Below, piece by piece: positions 41,835 through 55,300 of a DNA stretch of 64,000 nucleotides. Positions within the stretch are counted from its first letter, which is position 1. The number at the start of each line of letters is the position of its first letter. The DNA is from Taudactylus pleione (taxonomy: Eukaryota > Chordata > Amphibia > Anura > Myobatrachidae), in contig JAUIMM010000566.1 of the NCBI GenBank assembly GCA_031769625.1, positions 4,159,001-4,223,000 on the forward strand, given 5' to 3'. Under the pieces are notes generated by a model that saw nothing but the letters and a program-made list of their open reading frames with translations, ran no database searches and was not told the origin of the DNA. Both the position numbers and the translations under genes were made by a program.

Positions 41835-44800
41835 TTCTACTTCAGGGTCCATAGGGTATCCACAGGATACCTTGGGGTATAGGTGTGACGTCAGTCGCAG
41901 GGCACCAAAGAGTTAAGCTTTCAGCCTCCCAGGATGCACTAGGTCCCCCTCCTATACCCCGCCCCCGGGCCAAGGCACCTCAGTTTAGTTTGGTGCCCGG
42001 CCGGAGTCGGGTGCACCTGTTGGAGTGGGGGCTAGAAGAGCCCCTGAAGCTTATTCTTCATGCAGCTGTGGCTGCACAACTGGATGTACAGCATGGACAG
42101 TCAGTCCTGACGTCCATGCTGTCTTCCCTACACCCCGCCGGTACCAGAACGCCGGTACTGATCCGGGGATGCTGGTGGGCGTCTGGGGTCACAGCTAGCG
42201 GTGACCCCAGATGCTCCGGACCATGGCCGGATTCAAGGGGGACAGAGGTAAGCAGCGGGGTCCCGCGGTGGGTCCCCGCTGATCACATGGTCCTAAGTCC
42301 CCAGGCAGGGGGCTCCCTGGGGACTGGCTGCAGCGTGGAGCCAGGCGACCAACCTGCGCTTCCACTACCCCCTGGGACAGCGGACCGCAGCAGAGCGGTA
42401 GCACTGCGGCGTCCCAGGGGTTAAATGCATGCCAGGGGAGCGCGCCTTCCCTGTCTCACAGCCGGCGCCTCCCCCGCTGCACACAGCCCTCTCTGCATGC
42501 TGCCGACTGGTCCTGTGGCAGCGCTCCTCCCCCAGGCCAGCCTCCTCTCTGCTCCTCGGCGGCCATCTTCTCCAGAACGCATGGTGAACGCTGCTGGAAG
42601 CGCTGGACGGAAGCATCGTGGTCTGGGTCCCCCCGCATACCTCTCCTCCGCTGTGGTCAGGTCTGTGTATGCAGCGCTGTGTCCTACCAGGCCCTGTGTC
42701 TGTGTAGTTGAGTGATCAGCGCTGTTAGTGCAGGAATTGTTATTTCTCTGCATTGTATGTGACTGTGCTAGCGCTGCTGCCTGTAATCTTTTCTTCATCT
42801 AAACTGTCAGCTTTATTACTGTCCCTGTTCTTTCTGCTAAAGCCCTTGCGGTGCGGTGCTGCAGGGTGGTCTCTCGCCTATTTAATACTTAATTGGTGAG
42901 AGAGGTCACATACGTGGTGCCATCATGTCTGAAAGTGATTTTCCCCTCCGGCTACAGTGTACCACGTGCAAAGTACCGTTAGCGGAGGGGGAGGGTAGCG
43001 CGGAGGGCCTTTGCCGGCAGTGTTTGTCCATGGCGCGGCCTATTACGGTTACAGCACCGGTACAGGAGCCGCCCTGGGCTTGTTTCGCTCAGGCGTTAAC
43101 AGCTTTAGTGGGCCAGTTAGCTCCGCAGCCCGCGTTTACTCCGATGGGTTTGTCCCAGCAGTCTGTGGTGTCGTCACCCATGCAGGGGTTCCCACGACAA
43201 TTGGTGGTACCCCACAGTCTCCCTATTTCCCCGCTCCCGGGTTCTCAGGAGCCAGCGTGGGTTAACTCCCTGACGAGTTCTGTACAGCACTTGTCGGATG
43301 TGTTGCAAGGGGAGTCTGTGATGCGGCCTCATAAACGGCCGGTGGCGTCTCTGTCCGCTCCTTATGAGGATGACGAAGGGACGTCTGATGATGGGGAGAT
43401 TCTAGATCCTTACGATCAGGAACCTCTCCATACTAAGGACGCTGATGCTAAGTCCAAAGTATATATTCCTGGACTTATTCGGGCGGTCCGCACAGCCTTG
43501 GTGATTGAGGACGAAGTTCCCCCAGCGGCTAAATCTAAGTATGCCTTTTTCAAAGATGTGAAGGGCGATGCCACAGTCTTTCCTCTTTCGGGTCAGTTGG
43601 TGGACCATTTAGAGGAGGCGTGGAAACAACCTGGCAAAAGATACCAGCCGCAGAGACGCCTGGCGGTGGCTTATCCGTTCGCGGATAATTATTTTGCGAA
43701 GTGGGAATCCCCTCCACAGGTGGATTCTCACGTGACCCGTCTTGTCCGTAGTGCCACATTGCCGATGCCATCCATGTCCTCCCTTAAGGATGCTACGGAC
43801 CGCAAGGTAGAAATCTGCCTGAAGTCCGCTTATTCCCTTGCAGGGGGGGCAGCACGGCCGGCTATGGCCATTTGCTGGGTTGCCAGAGCGATGGAGCGCT
43901 GGGCGGATTCATTAGAGGCTTCTTTTGAATCCGACTGTCCGGCCGATCAGGCGGAGTTGATTGGCAATCTCCGTGATTCGGCCACCTACATCAACGAGGC
44001 GGCTCTAGACATTAGTACTCTGGTGTCTAGAATTTCTTCAGCAGCGGTAGCTGCTCGTCGCACCTTGTGGCTGCGATCCTGGAAGGCGGACGCAGATTCC
44101 AAGAAAGGTCTGGAAGCGTTGCCGTTTACCGGAGAAGTTCTCTTCGGTCCGGATCTGGATAAGATTGTGGCCACGCTGGCGGCAGCCAAATCTGCCTGTC
44201 TCCCGTCGGCCGCTGCTCCTTCTGGTTCGGGACCATCGTCCTTTCGGTCATCTAGGGCCCAGGGCAGGCCCAAACCACAGTCGTTTCCTCGACAGGCTGG
44301 CCCTAAGAAATCGGTCAAGCCCCGGAAGCAGGCATGGAGTACCAGACGTCCGGCCCCCAAGCCAGATGACAAGCCTGCGGCCTGACTGTCCGGGCCTCCC
44401 TTTGGGGGATCCCAGGGTGGGAGGCCGCCTGCTACAGTTCGCCCAGTGTTGGTCGACCACTACGACAGACACTTGGGTTCTGGAGGTGGTTTCCCACGGA
44501 TACGCCCTCTCCTTCCGGCACAGACCCCCGGCTCGCTTCTTCACCACGGGTCTCCCATCAGACCGGAACAAGGCTACGGAGCTGCGGAAGGTATTGCACA
44601 CTATGCTCCAGGCTGGAGTTATAGTGGCGGTTCCATTCTCCCAGAGGGGCCAGGGTTTCTATTCAAATCTATTTTTGGTACAGAAACCCAATGGGTCATA
44701 TCGTCCGATTCTCAACCTCAAAGCACTCAACAAGTCTTTGCGGGTCCCGAAGTTTCGGATGGAGACCCTACGGTCCATCATTCTGGCGCTGGAACCTGGG

Positions 44801-47800
44801 GACTACTTGGTGTCATTGGACATACAGGACGCTTACCTGCATGTCCCTATTCTTTGGCAACATCAACAGTTCCACAGGTTCGCAATCAGCAGCGACCACT
44901 TCCAGTTTCGGGCGTTACCTTTTGGCCTGGCAACAGCACCACGTGTTTTCACCAAGGTGATGGCGGTCATGGCGGCTTCTCTGCGGCTGCAGGGAGTCCG
45001 CATGTTGCCGTATTTGGACGACCTGTTATTGGTGGCAGGATCTCCAGAGCTCCTGTTACGCCACTTGGACCTGACCATTGCACTGCTGCAACGGCACGGC
45101 TGGCTAATCAACTGGCAGAAGTCCACTCTAATCCCGTCTCGGAGGATTCTGCATCTTGGAGCCTTATTGGACTCAGGACAGCAAAGGATCTTCGTGACGG
45201 AGGACAAGATCTCTGCTTTACAGTCAAGGGTGCGCAGTTGTCTACACAGCCGCCGGGTGTCCTTACACTCGGCGATGAGGTTACTGGGCTCCATGGTGTC
45301 GGTGTTCGACATGGTGGAATACGCCCAGTTTCACTCCAGACCTCTGCAGCACCTGATCCTGTCCAAGTGGAACGGGCTGACTCAGTCTCTGAAGTCCCAG
45401 ACGATTGTGCTCACCCAGGAGGTTCGCCTGTCCCTTACGTGGTGGTTACAGACGAACCACCTCAACAAGGGACGTCCGTTCTGGGTTCCAAATTGGGTCC
45501 TGTTGACAACGGACGCCAGTCTTCGGGGCTGGGGAGCAGTTTCGGGTCCACACTTGTTCCAGGGCAGGTGGACGCCGACAGAAGCGGAGCTTCCAATAAA
45601 TATCTTGGAACTCCGTGCGGTCTTCAATGCTCTCCAGCAGGCACAGCGGTTTCTCCAGGGTCGCCCGGTGCAGGTCCAGTCGGACAACGCTACCACCGTG
45701 GCCTACATAAACAGGCAAGGAGGAACTCGCAGTCGGGCGGCTCTCGTAGAGGTCTCTCGGATCCTGGTTTGGGCGGAGCGCAATCTTCCGGCCATATCAG
45801 CGGTCTTCATCCCGGGAGTGCTCAATTGGGAGGCGGACTTTCTAAGTCGCCAGGACGTTCATCCGGGGGAATGGTCCCTGCACCCGGACGTTTTTCAACT
45901 ACTGGTGGACAGGTGGGGTCTTCCAGAAATCGACCTCATGGCGTCCCGGCACAACAACAAGTTGCCGGTGTACGGGTCTCGCACAAGAGACGAAGGGGCG
46001 TCTCTGGTGGATGCTCTGTCCGTCCGGTGGACGTTCCGGTTCGCATACCTGTTCCCTCCGGTCTCCCTTCTTCCACGGGTAATCCGGAAATTCAAACAGG
46101 AAGGAGGGACGCTCCTGTTGATAGCTCCCGCGTGGCCCAGACGGCACTGGTTCTCAGACCTTCAGGGTCTGTCCGTGGACATTCCTCTGCGGTTGCCGCT
46201 ACGACCGGACCTTCTGTCTCAGGGTCCTTGCCTTCACCCGGACCTGACTCGGCTGTCTTTGACGGCGTGGCTGTTGAGACGGCCATGCTGAGGTCCCGGG
46301 GGTTTTCCAGCTCTGTGGTGCGTACCATGTTGCGAGCTCGGAAACCGTCTTCCGCGAGGATATACCATCGCGTGTGGCATACGTTCTTCCAGTGGTGTCG
46401 ACCGAGAGGTTATGCACCGCGGGAGTTTCGTCTGTCTCGGATTCTCGCCTTCCTGCAAGCGGGACTAGATCATGGGCTTCGCCTTGCTTCTTTGAAGGTA
46501 CAGGTTTCGGCCCTATCTGTCTGGTTTCACCGTAGGATTGCTACAATCCCGGATGTGCGCACCTTTATGCAGGGTGTTCTCCGCATTCAGCCGCCCTTTG
46601 TTCCACCTGTGGCGCCTTGGGATTTGGCTGTGGTCCTGAGGGCTCTCCAAGGACCGCCGTTTGAACCACTGGGCTCAGTGGATCTTAAATGGCTAACAGC
46701 TAAGACTGTTTTCCTTCTGGCCATTGCTTCGGCCAGACGTGTTTCTGAGTTAGGGGCTCTTTCTTGTAGACCCCCTTTCTTGGTTTTTTATGGGAACAGG
46801 GCAGTGCTCCGCACTCGGCCCGAGTTTCTTCCCAAAGTTGTTTCCCAGTTTCATATTAACGAGGAAATAGTTGTTCCGGCCTTTAACTCACCGGGTCTTT
46901 CCGTGGGTGAGGCCTCTTTGGATGTTGTGCGGGCCTTAAGGACTTATGTTGACCGCACTTCTTCGTTTAGGAAGTCGGACGCTTTGTTTGTCCTCTTTGG
47001 CTTCCGTAAAAAGGGTTGGCCTGCTTCAAAGCAAACTTTGGCAGCCTGGATCCGTATGGCTATTTCTGGAGCTTATCTTCATGAAGGCCTACCGGTCCCT
47101 CCTTCTCTGAAGGCTCATTCCACTAGGTCTGTGGGTCCTTCGTGGGCAGCTCGACGTGGTGCCTCGGCAGTTCAGATCTGCAAGGCTGCTACGTGGTCTT
47201 CTGTCCATACCTTCGTGAGGTATTACAGGTTTGACACCTTCGCCTCTCAGGATGCTTCCTTCGGGCGGCGGATTCTCCTTTCTGCACAGGAGCGTCCCCA
47301 CCCTTAAAGGATACTGCTTTGGGACATCCCCAAGGTATCCTGTGGATACCCTATGGACCCTGAAGTAGAAAATATGAGATATGGTAAGAACTTACCCTTG
47401 TTATCTCTATTTCTACGAAGTCCATAGGGTTCCACAGGACTCCCGCCCTGTCGCACCTGTGCTGCAGATGGGCTTTGCTCTGGTCACCGGTTTTCCGTCT
47501 CCCTCTGGTGAGAATGTGATTCTTGTATGTGTCCAGATCTTTGTTCTCTCTCTTCCTTCTCCTCCTCCGGCCTATGGCTTGGTAACTAACTGAGGTGCCT
47601 TGGCCCGGGGGCGGGGTATAGGAGGGGGACCTAGTGCATCCTGGGAGGCTGAAAGCTTAACTCTTTGGTGCCCTGCGACTGACGTCACACCTATACCCCA
47701 AGGTATCCTGTGGAACCCTATGGACTTCGTAGAAATAGAGATAACAAGGGTAAGTTCTTACCATATCTCATATTGTGTACGTACATGTGGTAAGGAAAAT

Positions 47801-49254
47801 AGATAGTAAGCTCCACTGGGGCAGGGAGTGATGTGAATGGCCAAATATTCTCTGTAAAGTGCTGCGGAATATGTATGCGCTATATAAATAACTGTTAATA
47901 AATAAATGTTATTTTTAATATTGTAAATAGTGTCTTTAAAGTAGTTGATTAAGTCATGGGCTGTGAGGAAGGAAGGAGAATTGGTGCAGATGAGCAGAAA
48001 AGCAAGTTGAAGGTGATGGGTGCAGGATGGTGGAGGCTCCTTTCTCCTGGCTGCTTCAATGGCAGTGGCAAATGCAGGATTTTTAGAGGGGGGTTTCCAA
48101 ATGCTTGATTTGAGAGTGAGTGTGGCCAGTCCATGAATAATTAGCACTTAACCATCTTTAATATGTGTCATACAAAGTGTAATGTGCGTCATAATTCCAG
48201 CATATCCAAGACCAGCGATCCCAGTAAGCCATTAAATGTGGCAGTAGGGCCATCCTGCCTAAGCTAAATGTTTTTATTTCAGATGTGTGCTGCATTCCAG
48301 AACATCGGAGCAAGTCCAGGAGTCTGGGGGAGCAGCAGAAGAACCTAGCACTACCCTGGGCATATATGTACATATTGGTCTTCTTATGCACTGAATAGTG
48401 TATTAAACTGTATTAATAATTTACCCTATTGATGGCCTATAGCATTGCACCCATAACAGTGCATGTTTTTCAGATCTCCTAGTTGGTGCACAGGTGTATT
48501 TAATACTGGCTGACACATATTAAAAGATCAACAGGGGGTGCTATTTATTTCATTTGTGATTCTGAGAAGAACATGCAGTAAAATTCTATTATTTTACAAT
48601 TTCTACTATAGTTATGGGCTCGGGAGGGGGGTTTCCAGGCAACCAGAAACCCCCCCTGCGTTTGCCTATGAATGGTGTTGGCAGTGTCTGCTGCTTGGGC
48701 ACGTTATCTGGCACACTGACATTTATGGGTCCAACAATTGAACAGATATGGCAGCAGTGACTGATAAGCCCAGTGGATCCACGAGACATCCCCGTTTTTG
48801 GTGTGATGACAATCCTCAGTGCTGCTTTATTACTTACCACTGTTGTCCACACATTTTAGATAAGTGTTTTGTGCACCTGTACTTATCCTCTGGTATAATG
48901 ATTTGTCTTTTTAGAATCTCCCTGCTGGTTTCCCGAGACTGGTGGCTGTCAGTAAAACAAAGCCAGTTGAAATGGTGATTGAAGCTTACAGACAAGGTCA
49001 ACGGTATTTTGGAGAGAACTATGTAAGTCTTATAAGGTGACTCTGCAGTTCACACTTTTCCTTATTGGCATGATCTAGTAACTAACGTGATATATTTTCT
49101 CGTGTAATGCTAACTACTGTGCCTGAATAACATGACAATTGTCCAAATCCGTCACGCACATGGTTGGCCATATTAGACCAGATCTGGCTAGATCACTTTA
49201 AGATCATCCGGGGCTTGTTAGTGTATTTGTATATAAAGAGAGACCAAATAATAA

Positions 49255-49301
<47 letters not shown>

Positions 49302-52300
49302 ATTTTTATTTATTACAGATGTTCCCTCATACATCTAGCCCCAATATGCCATGCGGCACAAGACTCCTGGCGTGAGTAAGCCACCCGGTCCTTTGCAACT
49401 CTGCTTGCGCCTAGTGGCTTTTTCACTCATAAATGCATCTACTCAGGGTTTACTAGAACGCATCAGGAGATTGTGCTAATTAATTTGATATGTGACACTG
49501 CCTCTTGTGTGCGTCTGAGCCTGTGTTCAAAGCACAACGTAAATTGACAAGGAAAAAAGCAGCTGCAACGTAGCACTTCTTATACAGATTCAGACTCAGC
49601 CGCACACAAGTGTCGCATATCAAATTAATCCGTGCAGTCTCGTGAAGCGTCCAAATCATAATTCTGGGCAAAAAAGATGCTCAGTACAAGCAGTCGCACG
49701 GGACCTGGCGTGCCGAGAGGGTCTTTTTGGCACAACTGCTGCACATCTGTTTATTATACAATTTTTTTGTTATTTGTAATGTTCAGTTATATTTAATTTT
49801 ACGCATCAGATAGAATTTGAAATGTTCTGGATTCCTGGTAAAACTTGTTTCAATATTTTACATTGTTGGATGTTTTTATTTGTAGCCGGCAAAATATCTA
49901 ATTACAGCATTAGTTAAATGTAAGAACTACGATCTATTTTCCTAATTTTGCTTTCATAGGTTCAAGAATTAGTTGAGAAGGCCTCAGACACAAAAGTAAG
50001 ACATTTTTCATAACTCTATTGCCTGTTTTTTATACATATATATTATGGCAAGATCCGGTATGGGGAGCCATCTTCTGGAGTAGCTTGTATGGTTTTTCAT
50101 GCAGCAGCCAATTCACGGCACACCAGTCCAGGGTGTTTCGTACAAAAAGTTTTATTTGCAACAAATGTAAAAACAAAACCTAAACCTAAATGCTGGCCTC
50201 TCCTGCACTAACTAAACAAAATGCTTCCCTCTCTAAGATTGGAAAGACCCTACTGTCCAACTCTCAAAACAGCAGTTTATCACAGCACTCACTTTCACTA
50301 GCAAAGGTGTCTCTCAGCTAACCAACAGCTTGCTACCCCGGCAGTGAGATCCTGACTGGAAAAACTGACACACCACCTTTATTAGCCTCTCACAGGTGGT
50401 CTGTCAATCAAGGCTGCTCACTAGCCTGATTACTGCCAGACAGAAGCAAGAAACATAGGACATATATAGCTCCCATCCACAATTTCCCCAGTGCTATTGT
50501 TACAATATATATGTTTTGTTTTTTTGTATTCCTTTAGGCTTAGTGATATGTGATTCTCTTTAATAGTACAGCTATAATAACTAGCTCATTTCAGGTAAGT
50601 AGAAAGAGTGGTTCTTTGCAATATCAACAAATATAAAAATTAAACAGGGCCTCTAGTGCGCCTCTACAGAACTCACCAGGGCACCTTTATAATTTACGTT
50701 CTCTTTTAAGGTGCGTACTCACTAGACGACGTGTGTACGCAGCGATGCGACCGCATGACATAGTGCGTACACCCTTAACAATTTTAACGATTTATCGTTA
50801 CCATCTGTCGGAATCGAACAAATCGTTAGACTATTTTTTATGTGTACGCACCTTTAAGGTGCCCACACACATACCGACTTGCTCCCAATCAGCCAATGTA
50901 CACGATTTCCCCTGAACTCTCCCCAGGCAGTCGTGGTCACGATTTGGAGTTAAAAATGTCCAATCTGACTTAAGATCTATCGTGCAGCCAGTGCATTGTA
51001 TCCCAGATTGGCTAATCTGCCCTACAGCACGGCAGATCTGAAGATGCGATGTACGACGAGCGGGGACGCGCATCGGCATCAAGTGTAGAAACTCAAGATT
51101 TGGCCATTTTTTACGTGATCTGTCGTCACGATTCGTCGAAATCGGTCAAATTGGATGAAAAGTCGGTATGTGTGTGGGCACCTTTTAGATTGCTGCTTTT
51201 CATCCAAACTATGTTTTTTTTTTTTTTGTTTTTCTTGTTAAATATTTGAAAACAAAAAACCCTTTTAATTAGTATCAGGTTTATGTGCAGTTAGTGCAGG
51301 TTTCTCCAACAGGTAACCCTCTGCTGTGGAAGTTTAATGCCCCGACTTTCTACTTTATTATGTGTTATCTTCTTCTTGGTTTATAGACCTTGTTCACTAC
51401 TCTCACTATGGACCTCATTCAGAGGCGGTCGTAAGCGGCCGCTCGGTCGTACGCCTAACGATCGAGAATCAGGAAAAAAAACAATCTCACGGCCGGGCGA
51501 TTGCAACCAAAGTGACGCCCATACATAGACAAAGCACCTCCTCTAGCTAACCAGTGATAGCAGCTAGCGATCGTTGTCAGTCATAGTCAGTCGCTGTATG
51601 TTAATTTTCTTCTGCTGTTTGTGGCCGCTTGTGTTGTGTGCAAATTACATCAAAAATTAACAAAAAAAACGCATAGAATAAGCCATCCCCATGAAATTTA
51701 TTTATTCTTATTATTCGCTAATGCTAACGCAACTAAATCAATTACAAGCCAATTAGCAGTGTTATTAGCAACAACAATCGATTATTAGCTGCTTGCATTG
51801 TGTGGCACAAAATAGAAACATCAAACATAACATCAGTCACATTCGATAGTATCGATTGTACTCTGGGGCTTGAGAGAGCACATATCCAACCTCAAGCTGT
51901 ACAATAAGGCCAGGCCTCTAACCTGCTCGCAGAGTGACGTTTTACTACTTCCGGCCTTCTATATCGGTCATAGCAGGAAATTTTATGTACGCCCCTAAAA
52001 CGCCCTGAAAACAGTGAGGAACGCCTGCGTTTTCAGACCACCACCCCCGTCAACACCTACAAACGGCCTTTCATGTCAATCAACTCCCGGAAGCCACTTC
52101 CTGCTCGTAAGCCGTACGATCGACAGCATTTTGGATCGCCAGGTCTCGTACGCACATGCGCACAACTAACCGTACGCATGCGTGGTTTGGAAACATCGGA
52201 TGCGTACGACCGAGCGGCCACTTACGACCGACTCTGAATGAGATCCTATGTCCTTCCACTGCTACCTTTTCACTTTTAAACAGAAGTATAAAGTACCAGG

Positions 52301-55300
52301 ACATATATCCAGAGAGTTGTAGTTATTTATAATAATTGGAAATAAATACTGTATATGATGGGTTTAAAATACATGGAATAATATAGGCACCAATGAGTCC
52401 CGTGACTATAAACAAGCATGAAGCCACAGTCTGAGTTATTACTGGACCATCATCAGGCATGGTGACATCATATACAAGAATAATAGTGTATTCAGAAAGG
52501 GCGCTAGCAGGGGTGATGGGTGTGGAGTGGTATACAGTAAGATGTGGGGATTAGGAATGAACTTCCTTTTTGTAGTGCATCGTTGCGCTTCAATGCAATA
52601 TGAAATGACATAAAAACACATATACTCATAGTGCAATATTATCTGAGGTTAATAATGGAAATGAGAATAAGGAATAAAGGGCCTGATTCAGAGCCGCTAT
52701 TAAGCTGCCGCTCGTTCGTTCCGAGCGATGTTCGCACATCTGCGTATGGGTTGTAATGCGCATGCGCCAACCAGTCAGTGCGGTCGGAAATCGTGTGCTC
52801 GCAAAATAGCGAATGCCTGCTAATTTGAGTGACAGGATGAGCCGTTTGTGGGTGGTAACAGGGGAAGGTGCTTGAAAACGGGGAGTGGAGATCCGAACGC
52901 AGGCGTGCCTAATGGTCAAAACGGGCGTTTTAAGGGTGTGCATAATTAACAAAGCAGCGTCATCGACCACGTCACTTGGTTGTCTTTTAGCCTGAACTGT
53001 TCGCATGATTGCGGTAGGAAATGCAACCACAAGAATAGCGAACAGTTCATACGCCTTTCGATGTACTCGATTAATCTAATAAATAGCGGAGATGACGTAT
53101 GATGCGAGCGGCCAGGGGGCGTTTTTTTCAAAATAGCAACCGCATGTTTTGTTCGCTCGTTCAGACATAGAGGCGTCAACAGACCGCAAAGAGCGAGCGC
53201 TTAATTTAAATAGCCGGCCCCTTTTTCAGAACGACCGTCCGCAAATAGCGTCTGGCTCTGAATCAGGCCCAAACTTCCCTTAGGAAGTGTGTAGTTCGGC
53301 TACAGTATAGTTCAGGTATATGAAAAGACATACACAACACACAATCTCATAGTGCGATGCTGTATGATATATATACTGTAGCTTAAACCAATGTACTTGT
53401 CATCTTTTGTATGAAACCATAAACCTAAGTGAGAAGATATAAAATAAGCTATTTATTAAAACTAAAACCTATATAATATCTCAACAGGAGATAGATGAAA
53501 TTAAATAAATGAAAGTACTCAATAGTTCCAACTAGGGATGTTTACCATAAAGGCGAGTCAAAAGGGCGTGTAGTATAAAGTCCGAGGTTCCGGATTCTCA
53601 TAACCTCCATTCGGGACCCCACTCAGTCAGGGTATTGCCCTTCTTGCTTTGGGGTCCAAGGAGATTTAGCTACCAACGAGTTTGTCCCTTCCTCAGGGCA
53701 GGCATGTTGTGTCCTGGGATAGAAGTCCTTAAAAAGCTGCTCCATAATTGAATATACAGGTTGAGTCTCCATATCCAAAATGCTTGGGACCAGGGGTATT
53801 TTGGATAACGGAATATCCCATATTTTGGAATATTTGCATTTAATAATTAAATATCTTGGGAATGGGATCCAAATATACACACAGAATTAATTTATATGTC
53901 ATATACACCTTATACACACTGCCTGTAGGTAATTTTATACATTATTTTTAATAATTTTGTGCCTTAGACAAAGTTTGTGTATATTGAACTATTAACAATC
54001 AAAGGTTTCATTATCTCAGTCATGCCAAAAAACATCCGTATTTCGGAATATTCCATATTTCGGAGTATTTGGATATGGGAGACTCAACCTGTATTTCGAT
54101 TTAACGAGAATATATCATGTTCCAAGCACACTACCCAGCCCTAGGGAAAATTGTAGTGGTACATGTGTCCCATGATTGAACAGTGAATGTAGTTATGATT
54201 TTGTAGTTACAACAGTAATATAGATGTAGGATTTGAAGACAGGAGTTTGGTGCAGACTGAGACATACTGAATTGTACAGATAAGGACTAAAGATAACTGT
54301 GCTAGGATTGGAGTAGTTGGTACAGCATGAACAGTATACATAGGTAAGTTGCTCTGTAGGTGGGTAAAGTGATTATGATTTGTAAGTGGGTTAGTTGTGC
54401 AGACATACTGTATTACAGGTTGAGTCTCCCATATCCAAAATGCTGGAAACCAGAGGTATTTTGGATATCGGATTTTTCCGTATATTGGAATATTTGCATA
54501 CCATAATGAGATATCTTGCAAATGGGACCCAAATCTAAATACAGAATGCTTTTTTGTTTCATATACACCTTATACACACAGCTTGCACATCATTTTATAC
54601 AATATGTTTAATAATGTTGTGCATCAAACAGCTTGTGTACATACACAAAATTAATTTGTTTCATATATACTTTATACACACAGCCTGAAGATGATGTTAT
54701 ACATTTTTTTTGTATTCTGTGCATTAGACAAAGTTTGTGTACATTGAACCATCAAAAAGCAAAGGTGTCACTATTTCAAGGTGCCCACACACTGGATGAT
54801 TTTGGGCACGATTTGCACGAAAACGATGCATCGGAACGATACATTGTTTTAAAAACGTGCAAATCGTGCAGCTTCCAGGAACGATAACGATCTGATGCGC
54901 TGTCCCGCAGGTCGTTTGTCGTATCTTCAGATCTTACCTACTGCAGGTAAGATCTGGCAATCTCCTTAACGATGCACTGGAAATCATTAAGGAAGCACGA
55001 TAGGTCGTTGGTCGCATTGCACAGGTTAGCAAGATATCGTCTGTCCAGGAGTGCCGGTGAATTGCGTGGAGCGTTCTAGGGAAATCATTGACAGCATTGC
55101 ATCTCTTGCGAGTCGCCCAGTGTTTGGGCCCCTTCAGTCTCGCTAAAAACATTCCGTATTTCTGAATATTTGTATATGGGAGACTCCACTTGTATTACCA
55201 TGTTCTTGATAATTTTATAAAATGAGACCACAGTAACTTCTGCAAATATCCATATTATAAATACATGTTGTGATACTCCTCACTCCTTTCCCTTTGTAGA

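Larger units (their letters stand above)
41834..47774 (+). mobile_element. DIRS-type retrotransposon, apparently intact
   Basis: A 5.9-kb element in sense orientation in PLPBP intron 1. Inverted terminal repeats include ggataccttggggtatagg at the left and cctataccccaaggtatcc at the right. Three overlapping genes follow in order: gag-like, RT/RNase H, tyrosine recombinase. All are open over their conserved parts. The internal complementary region is at about 47326-47440. Little divergence from the copy at 23045 suggests recent activity of the family. Confidence 0.93.

Noticed and set aside
44446..46269. N-terminal two-thirds of the 953-codon frame before the recombinase
   Set aside because: It overlaps the RT/RNase H gene in another frame and has low-complexity Gly/Ser/Arg composition typical of a shadow frame.
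50030..50515. LTR of an endogenous retrovirus
   Set aside because: No TG...CA ends, primer-binding site or paired LTR was found.
53600..53730. Second Penelope-like hammerhead (minus strand, ccctgaggaagggac)
   Set aside because: The gaggaa word and following gttgg fit loosely, but no stem II plus GAAA core could be traced.
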